A stretch of DNA of 5,186 bases from the NCBI GenBank assembly GCA_022508725.1, contig JAFLUR010000171.1, forward strand, positions 1 through 5,186. Reading direction: 5' to 3'. The DNA comes from Oscillospiraceae bacterium. GTDB taxonomy: Bacteria; Bacillota; Clostridia; UBA1381. The notes under the pieces are model-generated. The model did no database searches, was not told the DNA's origin, and was given only the letters and a program-made list of their open reading frames with translations. A program made the translations under genes and the position numbers. Below, piece after piece: positions 1 through 5,186 of the stretch; the first letter of the stretch is position 1; each line of letters opens with the position of its first letter.

Positions 1-45
1 TACGATTCTTTCAAAACGTTGGTAATAACCGATATAGACAGTTAA
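1..45 (+). pseudogene. Coding-like tail ending in TAA, probably the upstream part of the next gene
   Basis: The first 14 codons of frame 1 read YDSFKTLVITDIDS and then hit TAA at 43-45. The codons (ACG, TTG, ATA, GAT) match local usage. The same frame continues after the stop with IKRIADKCGNY and then the 79-1029 open frame. Frame 2 stops at 23-25 and frame 3 at 63-65, and frame 3 uses codons less typical of this DNA. Two readings are possible: the end of a separate upstream gene, or the left part of the 79-1029 gene cut by a nonsense mutation or sequencing error. I lean to the second, because the next frame lacks both a good ribosome binding site and a signal peptide. The left edge of the window hides the rest. 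Confidence 0.4.
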
Positions 46-78
46 ATAAAGCGTATTGCGGATAAATGCGGCAACTAT

Positions 79-1029
79 ATGAAGGTGGGCGAGCTGGGAT
101 ATGCTCTGAATGAGAACTATTCTTCAAACCAAAAATTAAGACTGGTATTCGATATGGAAAACGCTTTTTCCGAAACACCGCAGATATCGAATTTGCAGGC
201 CGAATTGGTTTCGTCCACGGCAAAGGATAAGGAGATTATCGAATCAAACAATACATTGAGCATTTCATCGTTCAATTTGATCGAACCCGGCAAAAGCTTT
301 GATTTGAAGGACGTTACTTTTAATATAATATTGAAAGGCAAGAAATTGTACATATCCACAAATCTCGTAGAGGTCATGAAATCGGTTAAGCCAGATGATA
401 AGACGTTGGCGATTGCGGCGGAGATCATCAATGAGAATACATGGCTTGAGGGAGATATAGATGAGCTTCTTGTCGATTTCTGCGGAATGGATGAAAAATC
501 GGCAGAATTGTTTACGGCAATGCTCACCGAACCGCAGTCCTTCGACAAAGCGCTTTCCGCGTCGTTTGCGGGCTTTGATGAAAATTCGGCGATTTCGGCT
601 GTTATGATGGAAAGTCAGATCGATTCGATCATTCGTTTGTTCGGCGATGATCTGTTCAAGCTTAATCAAAACGCTGACGGTTCTTATAACTTCAGCTACA
701 GTCTGACAAAGGATAAATTAATTGATTATATAACCGAAGCTGCGGCAGCGTCGGGTGAAATCGGCATTGAAGATATGCTTGAAGCGGAAGAAATATTTGA
801 AGCGTTTAATATAAACATTACAATAAACGGAAACATATCGGATGAGAAAATAAATAACGATATGTCATTGGAGATTTCGGTAAACACCGATGCATTTAAG
901 CTTAACGCAGCTTGGGCGGCGCAGTCAGATTCGGAAATCGGCACCGTTGATTTCACGGACTATGCTTTTCCGGAAAATACAAGAAATTTAAACACGATTT
1001 TGACGCTTTTAAAGACCCGGCTGTATTAA
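79..1029 (+). CDS. Acidic, probably beta-rich protein of unknown function, likely the 3' part of a larger exported protein
   Basis: The frame is open from 46 to the TAA at 1027-1029; its first ATG is at 79, giving 316 residues. I do not recognise a named family. The protein is rich in Asp and Glu, poor in Cys, and has no transmembrane stretch. It alternates polar and hydrophobic residues in strand-like runs, for example FNIILKGKKLYIS near residues 80-95 and INITINGNISDEK near 245-260. It ends in a strand plus a short helix (TVDFTDYAFPENTRNLNTIL). This resembles the C-terminal part of lipoprotein-type domains of clostridial secreted proteins, but that is only an impression. No signal peptide follows ATG 79, and there is no AAGGAG-like site upstream, unlike all downstream genes, so 79 may be just an internal Met. 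The gene ends 17 bases before the first DUF805 gene, suggesting co-transcription. The frame is real; function is unknown. Confidence 0.65.
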   Translation: MKVGELGYALNENYSSNQKLRLVFDMENAFSETPQISNLQAELVSSTAKDKEIIESNNTLSISSFNLIEPGKSFDLKDVTFNIILKGKKLYISTNLVEVMKSVKPDDKTLAIAAEIINENTWLEGDIDELLVDFCGMDEKSAELFTAMLTEPQSFDKALSASFAGFDENSAISAVMMESQIDSIIRLFGDDLFKLNQNADGSYNFSYSLTKDKLIDYITEAAAASGEIGIEDMLEAEEIFEAFNINITINGNISDEKINNDMSLEISVNTDAFKLNAAWAAQSDSEIGTVDFTDYAFPENTRNLNTILTLLKTRLY

Positions 1030-1031
1030 AA

Positions 1032-1037
1032 AAGGAG
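1032..1037 (+). promoter_or_regulatory. Ribosome binding site of the first DUF805 gene
   Basis: AAGGAG lies three bases after the stop of the preceding gene and 9 bases before ATG 1047. It fixes the start of the first DUF805 gene and shows the tight packing expected within an operon. The same site occurs at 1559-1564 before the second copy with the same 9-base spacing, because it is part of the duplicated unit. Confidence 0.85.
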
Positions 1038-1046
1038 TAACCGATC

Positions 1047-1481
1047 ATGAGATACAATAAGACGGAAAATTTTAATTTGATTTCGGGATATGCAAGCATA
1101 TTTAAAAAATATGCTCAATTTAGCGGACGCAGCAGAAGAAGCGAATTTTGGTTTGCAGTATTGGCACATAGTATTATCACGCTGCCGGTTGCTTCGATAG
1201 CGTACATTTTAACGGGAGTTGACATGGCAAGATACGGCGAAACAACAGCCGCAACGGGAATTATTGTATTGATTGTTGAGATTTTGCTCTTAATCTATTA
1301 TTCGGCTGTTTTTATTCCCTTTTTGGCTGTCATGGCACGCAGACTGCATGATACGGGCAAAAGCGGATGGTGGATATTATTGCATTTGATTCCTGTGGGT
1401 CAGATCATTCTGTTTATTTTCTTTTTATTGGACAGTCAGCCCGGATCGAATAAATACGGTCCCAATCCCAAAGGAATATAA
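1047..1481 (+). CDS. DUF805 family small integral membrane protein, copy 1
   Basis: The 144-residue product is a clear DUF805 (PF05656, YhaH-like) protein; these are widespread small bacterial inner-membrane proteins whose function is not established. The family signatures are visible in order: GRSRRSEFW at residues 27-35 just before the first membrane segment, ARRLHDTGKSGWW at 97-109 before the last, and DSQPGSNKYGPNP at 129-141 at the C-terminus. Hydrophobic spans lie near residues 36-57, 70-95 and 108-128. The basic clusters (RSRR, ARR) suggest where the chain faces the cytoplasm. Length is normal or slightly long for the family. The ATG at 1047 is set by AAGGAG 9 bases upstream. It follows the preceding gene by 17 bases and is paralogous to the next gene, with 90 of 144 identical residues by hand count. 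Family assignment is secure; role is unknown. Confidence 0.93.
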   Translation: MRYNKTENFNLISGYASIFKKYAQFSGRSRRSEFWFAVLAHSIITLPVASIAYILTGVDMARYGETTAATGIIVLIVEILLLIYYSAVFIPFLAVMARRLHDTGKSGWWILLHLIPVGQIILFIFFLLDSQPGSNKYGPNPKGI

Positions 1482-1522
1482 CACATATTTGTGCCGGCGG
1501 AATAACGGAAAATCCGACGCTG

Positions 1523-1552
1523 TTACAAACGATTTTAATTGTGCGATATAAT
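1523..1552 (+). promoter_or_regulatory. Possible promoter in the spacer between the two DUF805 genes
   Basis: A perfect -10 hexamer TATAAT lies at 1547-1552. The best -35 candidate with acceptable spacing is TTACAA at 1523-1528 (18-base spacer, a poor match to TTGACA). Transcription would begin near 1559, practically on the ribosome binding site at 1559-1564, giving a leader of about 15 bases. An inverted pair TTACAA (1523-1528) / TTGTAA (1552-1557) brackets the element, and AATTGT is repeated at 1537-1542 and 1550-1555; either could be chance in AT-rich DNA. The spacer is not shared between the duplicated units. The weak -35 and the short leader keep confidence low. Confidence 0.3.
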
Positions 1553-1555
1553 TGT

Positions 1556-2041
1556 AAAAAGGAGTGATCGATCATGGATTACAATGGGGTGGAAAATTTT
1601 AATTTGATTTCGGGATATGCAAGTATGTTTAAAAAATACGCTCAATTCAACGGACGCAGCAGAAGAAGCGAATACTGGTTTGCAATGTTGGCAAACGCCA
1701 TTCTTACACAGTTAGTTTATTTGATAGCGCTCATTCCGTCGATAATGGATTTTGTAACATACGGGGAGTTTACGCCGAAAACGGAATTTATTTCATTGAT
1801 TATTCAGATTGTGCTTATAATTTATTGGGTTGTTACTCTTATTCCGAGTGCAGCCATTATAATACGCAGACTGCATGATACTGGCAAAAGCGGATGGTGG
1901 ATATTATTGGAATTTGTTATTGTCGGTCAGATCGTTCTGATTGTTTTTTTGGCACAGGACAGTCAGCCGGGATGGAATAAATACGGTCCCAATCCCAAAG
2001 GAAGATAAATACATATTTGTGCCGGCGGAATAACGGAAAAT
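1556..2041 (+). repeat. Tandem duplication unit, copy 2 (DUF805 gene with flanks)
   Basis: This is the partner of 1029-1513. It carries the same AAGGAG site with 9-base spacing, a same-length coding region, and the identical 31-base non-coding tail at 2011-2041. Homology ends abruptly at 2041, a short distance before the terminator hairpin. Near-identity at silent sites in the first 40 codons and the last 48 codons contrasts with a diverged centre, so divergence is not uniform along the unit. Confidence 0.85.
1574..2008 (+). CDS. DUF805 family small integral membrane protein, copy 2
   Basis: The 144-residue product aligns with copy 1 without gaps. It keeps all DUF805 (PF05656) signatures: GRSRRSEYW at 27-35, RRLHDTGKSGWW at 98-109, and DSQPGWNKYGPNP at 129-141. 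By hand count, identity to copy 1 is 33/40 in residues 1-40, 22/56 in residues 41-96 and 35/48 in residues 97-144. The variable part is therefore the first membrane span, the loop and the second membrane span. An acidic residue (Glu113) sits at the start of the last membrane segment where copy 1 has His. The start is fixed by AAGGAG at 1559-1564. The gene may be read from upstream, from the candidate promoter in the spacer, or both, and is followed by a terminator. No biochemical role is known for the family. Confidence 0.93.
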   Translation: MDYNGVENFNLISGYASMFKKYAQFNGRSRRSEYWFAMLANAILTQLVYLIALIPSIMDFVTYGEFTPKTEFISLIIQIVLIIYWVVTLIPSAAIIIRRLHDTGKSGWWILLEFVIVGQIVLIVFLAQDSQPGWNKYGPNPKGR

Positions 2042-2065
2042 TTAATATTATTGCAAATAATCGGT

Positions 2066-2101
2066 AAAAACAGAGTCTTGATTATGCGGGGCTCTGTTTT
2101 T
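2066..2101 (+). terminator. Intrinsic terminator after the DUF805 pair
   Basis: A perfect 9-base inverted repeat, AAAACAGAG (2067-2075) and CTCTGTTTT (2092-2100), can extend inward through further G-C and G-U pairs to leave a loop of about 8 bases. A run of five T (2097-2101) follows the stem. It lies 58 bases after the second DUF805 stop and ends the left transcription unit. The A run on the other side means it could also stop transcription arriving on the - strand, but no - strand gene is supported here. Confidence 0.85.
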
Positions 2102-2118
2102 ATGCGCTGCCCGGAACA

Positions 2119-2173
2119 GCCGGAAACAAATTCCCGATTTGCAAAAACTTGTTTGATTTTTGCCGGAAACAAA
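2119..2173 (+). repeat. Short repeated motif in the intergenic region
   Basis: GCCGGAAACAAA occurs at 2119-2130 and again at 2162-2173 in the same orientation, 43 bases apart. Between them a 7-base inverted repeat, GCAAAAA (2141-2147) and TTTTTGC (2157-2163), could form a small hairpin with a 9-base loop. It lies upstream of the promoter of the large gene. No gene is seen in 2102-2199. The pair could be a binding site or the residue of a small duplication; chance is not excluded. Confidence 0.35.
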
Positions 2174-2199
2174 AAATTTAAAATCAGGAAATAAAAATC

Positions 2200-2228
2200 T
2201 TGATAAAAGGAAAATTATATAGTAAAAT
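2200..2228 (+). promoter_or_regulatory. Housekeeping (sigma-A type) promoter of the large glycosyltransferase gene
   Basis: TTGATA at 2200-2205 and TAAAAT at 2223-2228 are separated by exactly 17 bases; each matches its consensus at five of six positions. Transcription should begin near 2235, giving a leader of about 29 bases before ATG 2264. A second -10-like TATAAT overlaps at 2228-2233 but has no -35 at usable spacing. A 7-base inverted pair, AAAATAT (2224-2230) and ATATTTT (2239-2245), spans the -10 and start region and might be an operator, or just AT-richness. The position just after a terminator supports a new transcription unit. Confidence 0.75.
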
Positions 2229-2250
2229 ATAATATATGATATTTTCAGAA

Positions 2251-2256
2251 AGAAGG
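2251..2256 (+). promoter_or_regulatory. Ribosome binding site that sets the start of the large gene
   Basis: AGAAGG ends 7 bases before ATG 2264. The frame has a stop (TGA) at 2237-2239, and the only other nearby upstream candidate, TTG at 2258, is too close to this site, so ATG 2264 is the preferred start. Confidence 0.75.
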
Positions 2257-2263
2257 TTTGCAT

Positions 2264-5186
2264 ATGATTTCTGTTGCTTTTTCCGCCGTTGTAATGCTGA
2301 TCGCGGGCATTTTGACATATATGTCGGTCGTTCAGCCTTATGCGCGGAGCAATAAAATCGAGAGAAGCTCAAACACAATTATTTATTTTATTTTTATGAT
2401 AGCGGCCGCCTTTGTTGTAAGGATTGTCGCGGCGGCGAAATATCCGGGACATGAAACGGATATGAATTGTTTTTCGGCATGGTCAAGCATGGTTTTTAAC
2501 GATGGTTTCGCAAAGTTCTATACGTCGGATGCGTTCACCGATTACCCGCCGGGATATATGTATATATTGTGGATAATAGGAGCTTTGAAAACGGTTGTAA
2601 CAAACGGAACGGCAGTAAGGGTGCTTGTGAAGATGCCGGCGCTTATATGCGATATTATTACCGGCTGTATTTTATATGACCGGGCAAAGCAAAAATTTTC
2701 GGACAACCTTTCGCTTATTATCGCCGCATTTTATCTGTTTAATCCGGCGGTTCTCATAAACAGCGCCTTCTGGGGACAGGTGGACGCCGTATATACGCTT
2801 GCGCTGGTTGTCATGATGATGCTCATTGCGGATAAAAAGCTTATTTATTCGTATATTGTATTCGGGATCGCCGTATTTATAAAGCCTCAGGCATTTATGT
2901 TTGCTCCGGTACTTATATATGCGATGATCGAGCAGCTTTTTATCGAGCAAAAGGGAAACAACGAAAGAAACAAGATCATTTTGAAAAATATGCTCAGCCT
3001 CGTTGCGTCTGTGGCGGTCGTATTTGCGCTGATGCTGCCGTTCGGCATAAAAAATGTTATCGATCAATATATAGCCACATTGCAGTCATACCCTTATATG
3101 ACGGTAAACGCAATGAATATATGGGCGGCTTTCGGGCAGAACTGGGCGGAACTTACGCCTATTGCGTCTGTAGCGGGATATTTATTTATCGTTGTGATAG
3201 TGGCGGTGTCAGGAATTATATTTTTTAAATCCAAAAGCCCGTCGAAATATTATTTTACGGCAGGCTTTATAGCGTCTATGAGCTATATGTTCTCCGTGAA
3301 GATGCATGAAAGATATGCGTTTGCGGCTATGATCATGTTTATTATGGCATATATCCGGATGCCGTCAAGCTCGTCTTTCTATGCGTATTTTCTCACATCG
3401 GTATCACAGTTTTTAAATACCGCGTATGTGCTGTTTGTGTATCAGAAGTCACCGAATGATTATTTCCGTCATCCTATGGTCATGATCTGTTCATGGATCA
3501 ATATTGCGCTGACCTTTCTTTTGATATGGCATTCAAAGAAAGCATATGTTTCAAATCGGCATGAGTTTATTTCACAGACCAAGAAAAAGGCGGTAGTCAA
3601 CAAAGACGAAAATCTTGCGGGTAAAAAAAGAAATATTGAAAAAAGCAGACTGATATCAAAAATAACCGTTGCCGATATAACGGCAATGATAGTTATAACG
3701 GCAATATACGGGTGCGTCGCCGTTTATGATCTGGGCGACAAGGTTGCGCCGCAGAACGAGTATCTGTTTGAAAACGCGGGGGACAGCATTGTGCTCGATA
3801 TGGGTGAGCGAGTTTCCGTTGATAAGCTGCAATGGTTCACAGGCTCATACGAGAACAGAAAAATCAATGTGAATATGTCGGATACCGAAAATTTTATTGA
3901 CGGCAACTCTAAGGAAATCGATCTGAAATCGGTTTTTTCATGGAAGGATGATAAGCTGAATCAAACGGGAAGATATATGAAAATATCCGCCGTGTCCGAT
4001 AAGGCAATGATAGAGGAGCTTGCGATTATTGACAAGAGCGGAGAAAAAATCGTGCCGGTAAATGCCGATGAATTTGCGGGATTGTTCGATGAACAGGAAT
4101 ATGTCGTCGAAAAAAACGATTTCAGGAACAGCACATACTTTGATGAGATATATCATGCAAGAACGGCATACGAGTTTATACACGGTCTGCACGTTTACGA
4201 GTGGACGCATCCGCCGTTCGGAAAGGTTATCTTGTCATGGGGCATTATGCTTTTCGGAATGACGCCGTTCGGCTGGAGAATAGCCGGAACCGTGGTGGGA
4301 ATTTTGATGGTCCCGTTTATCTATCTTGCGGTTAAGGATATGTTCGGAAAGACATATATCTCAATTGTTGCGACGATATTGTTCAGCTTTGATTTTATGC
4401 ATTTTGCTCAGACAAGAATAGCGACGATAGACGTGTACGGAACATTTTTTATAATACTTATGTATTATTTTATGTACAAGTATTACAGTATGAGCTTTTA
4501 CGATACGCCGCTGAAAAAAACGTTTGTGCCTCTTGCGCTTTCGGGCATATCGATGGGCTTTGCGGCTGCGAGCAAATGGACGGGAATATATGCCGCCGTC
4601 GGCTTGGCGGTCATATTCTTTATCTCCTATATAAAGAGATACAGGGAATATATTTACGCAAAGAACAATATAAACGGGGAAACAAACGGAATATCGCACA
4701 GATATATTGCCGAAAATTATAAGAGTCTTGCACTCGGGACATTCCTGTTCTGCTGTGCGGCATTTATCGTGGTTCCTCTTGTAATATATTGTCTTTCATA
4801 TATTCCGTATCTTATGACGGAGGATGCGGAAGGATTTAAGACAATTATAAACAATCAGTCCGCTATGCTGACATATCACGGAAGCACGGTGCTGGGTTCG
4901 AAACATTCATATTCTTCAAAATGGTATGAGTGGATAATTATGAAAAGACCCATATGGTATTTTTCGTCATCTGTAGACGGCGATGTTATAAAAGAGGGAA
5001 TAAGCGCATTCGGAAATCCGCTTGTATGGTGGGCGGGTATTCCGGCATATCTGTATGTATGCTTCTGCGCGATAAAGAAAAAGGATAAAACAGCTTTGTT
5101 TATTATGATAGGTTATCTGTCGCAGCTGATATTCTGGATACCTATCGAAAGACTGACCTGTATATATCATTATTTCCCGTCGGTGC
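2264..5186 (+). CDS. Double-module GT-C membrane glycosyltransferase: Gpi18-like half plus PMT (GT39) half, 3' end outside window
   Basis: One unbroken frame gives 974 residues and runs off the right edge. Residues 1-423 form a polytopic module like bacterial Gpi18-related mannosyltransferases (COG5542): acidic first-loop motif HETDMNCFSAW (63-73, Asp66), TDYPPGY (92-98), FNPAVLINSAFWGQVDA (159-175) and MHERY (347-351). Residues 424-466 are a basic, presumably cytoplasmic linker. A membrane helix at about 467-489 is followed by a discoidin (F5/8 C)-like domain at about 498-599. The rest is a PMT module: YFDEIYHA with Asp627-Glu628, THPPFGK (648-654), AQTRIATID with Arg718, ASKWTG around Lys771-Trp772, and a PMT_4TMC-like end with KHSYSSKWYEW (880-890) and YHYFP (968-972). 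Known PMTs transfer mannose from a polyprenyl-phosphate carrier to Ser/Thr of exported proteins outside the membrane. The sugar and acceptor here are unknown. It has its own promoter and follows a terminator. The missing tail is probably short. Confidence 0.92.
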   Translation, partial: MISVAFSAVVMLIAGILTYMSVVQPYARSNKIERSSNTIIYFIFMIAAAFVVRIVAAAKYPGHETDMNCFSAWSSMVFNDGFAKFYTSDAFTDYPPGYMYILWIIGALKTVVTNGTAVRVLVKMPALICDIITGCILYDRAKQKFSDNLSLIIAAFYLFNPAVLINSAFWGQVDAVYTLALVVMMMLIADKKLIYSYIVFGIAVFIKPQAFMFAPVLIYAMIEQLFIEQKGNNERNKIILKNMLSLVASVAVVFALMLPFGIKNVIDQYIATLQSYPYMTVNAMNIWAAFGQNWAELTPIASVAGYLFIVVIVAVSGIIFFKSKSPSKYYFTAGFIASMSYMFSVKMHERYAFAAMIMFIMAYIRMPSSSSFYAYFLTSVSQFLNTAYVLFVYQKSPNDYFRHPMVMICSWINIALTFLLIWHSKKAYVSNRHEFISQTKKKAVVNKDENLAGKKRNIEKSRLISKITVADITAMIVITAIYGCVAVYDLGDKVAPQNEYLFENAGDSIVLDMGERVSVDKLQWFTGSYENRKINVNMSDTENFIDGNSKEIDLKSVFSWKDDKLNQTGRYMKISAVSDKAMIEELAIIDKSGEKIVPVNADEFAGLFDEQEYVVEKNDFRNSTYFDEIYHARTAYEFIHGLHVYEWTHPPFGKVILSWGIMLFGMTPFGWRIAGTVVGILMVPFIYLAVKDMFGKTYISIVATILFSFDFMHFAQTRIATIDVYGTFFIILMYYFMYKYYSMSFYDTPLKKTFVPLALSGISMGFAAASKWTGIYAAVGLAVIFFISYIKRYREYIYAKNNINGETNGISHRYIAENYKSLALGTFLFCCAAFIVVPLVIYCLSYIPYLMTEDAEGFKTIINNQSAMLTYHGSTVLGSKHSYSSKWYEWIIMKRPIWYFSSSVDGDVIKEGISAFGNPLVWWAGIPAYLYVCFCAIKKKDKTALFIMIGYLSQLIFWIPIERLTCIYHYFPSV

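Larger units (their letters stand above)
1029..1513 (+). repeat. Tandem duplication unit, copy 1 (DUF805 gene with flanks)
   Basis: This stretch aligns without gaps to 1556-2041 from the ribosome binding site through the stop codon (constant offset of 527 bases), then with a 1-base shift through the 3' flank. The 31 bases at 1483-1513, outside the coding region, are identical to 2011-2041. A 33-base identity covers codons 6-17 of both genes. The middle of the unit is strongly diverged. A spacer of about 42 bases (1514-1555) separates the copies. Confidence 0.85.

Noticed and set aside
117..669. Open frames on the - strand (117-548 and 265-669)
   Set aside because: They lie entirely within the + strand frame 79-1029, have low-complexity or atypical composition, resemble no family I know, and look like antisense shadows.
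1504..1517. Small CGGA-AAA-TCCG hairpin after the first DUF805 gene considered as a terminator
   Set aside because: The stem is only 4 bases with no T run, and the first half is part of the conserved 31-base block, which in the second copy lacks the other arm.
2236..2355. Out-of-frame ATG at 2236 starting a short + strand frame across the start of the large gene
   Set aside because: It sits at or beside the predicted transcription start with no ribosome binding site, and its product (Cys- and Arg-rich) is not protein-like for this genome.
1963..2378. Three overlapping short - strand open frames across the intergenic region and start of the large gene
   Set aside because: No AAGGAG-like site precedes their starts, they run through the terminator and promoter, and their composition is AT-driven (Tyr, Ile, Phe, Lys runs).
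2672..3067. 131-codon open frame on the - strand
   Set aside because: It is antisense to the glycosyltransferase membrane region. Its basic, His- and Arg-rich composition is typical of a shadow of hydrophobic codons on the other strand.
3724..4210. Open frames on the - strand at 3724-3906 and 3938-4210
   Set aside because: Both are antisense to the discoidin-like and first PMT-loop region, where the + strand shows clear domain motifs.
4062..4262. 66-codon + strand open frame in another frame
   Set aside because: It overlaps the catalytic THPPFGK region of the large gene in a different frame and has no family resemblance.
4361..5170. Open frames on the - strand at 4361-4699 and 4967-5170
   Set aside because: They are antisense to conserved PMT motifs (AQTRIATID, YHYFP), so the + strand is the coding one.

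Overview
The window looks like chromosomal DNA from a Gram-positive anaerobe of the Bacillota, most likely a gut-type Clostridia. The reasons are the strong AAGGAG ribosome binding sites close to ATG starts, a consensus-like housekeeping promoter (TTGATA-17-TAAAAT), an intrinsic terminator, moderately low GC with many ATA, AGA and GCG codons, and the protein families themselves. This placement is inference from composition and family; no marker gene is present. Every gene I can support is on the + strand.

Left part (1-2101). First comes an acidic, probably beta-rich protein of unrecognised function (79-1029). Its start is poorly supported, and its reading frame continues upstream through a TAA stop at 43-45, so it may be the 3' part of a larger, broken gene. 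Seventeen bases later come two tandem DUF805 membrane-protein genes (1047-1481 and 1574-2008). They arose by duplication of a unit of about 485 bp that includes the ribosome binding site and 31 bp of identical 3' flank. The copies are nearly identical at both ends and strongly diverged in the middle. A hairpin terminator at 2066-2101 closes this block.

Right part (2102-5186). A non-coding stretch of about 160 bp carries a good promoter. It leads into one very long open frame that starts at 2264 and runs off the right edge (974 codons visible, no stop). It encodes a polytopic membrane glycosyltransferase made of two GT-C-type modules. The N-terminal module resembles Gpi18-like bacterial mannosyltransferases (COG5542). 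The C-terminal module resembles protein O-mannosyltransferase (PMT, GT39, with a PMT_4TMC-like end). Between them lie a lysine-rich linker, a transmembrane helix and a discoidin (F5/8 type C)-like extracytoplasmic domain.

The likely theme is envelope biology: a lipid-linked-sugar-dependent glycosyltransferase next to small membrane proteins. The terminator and new promoter make the two blocks separate transcription units, so no functional link between them is shown. The most notable items are the double GT-C architecture, the mosaic DUF805 duplication and the interrupted first gene.
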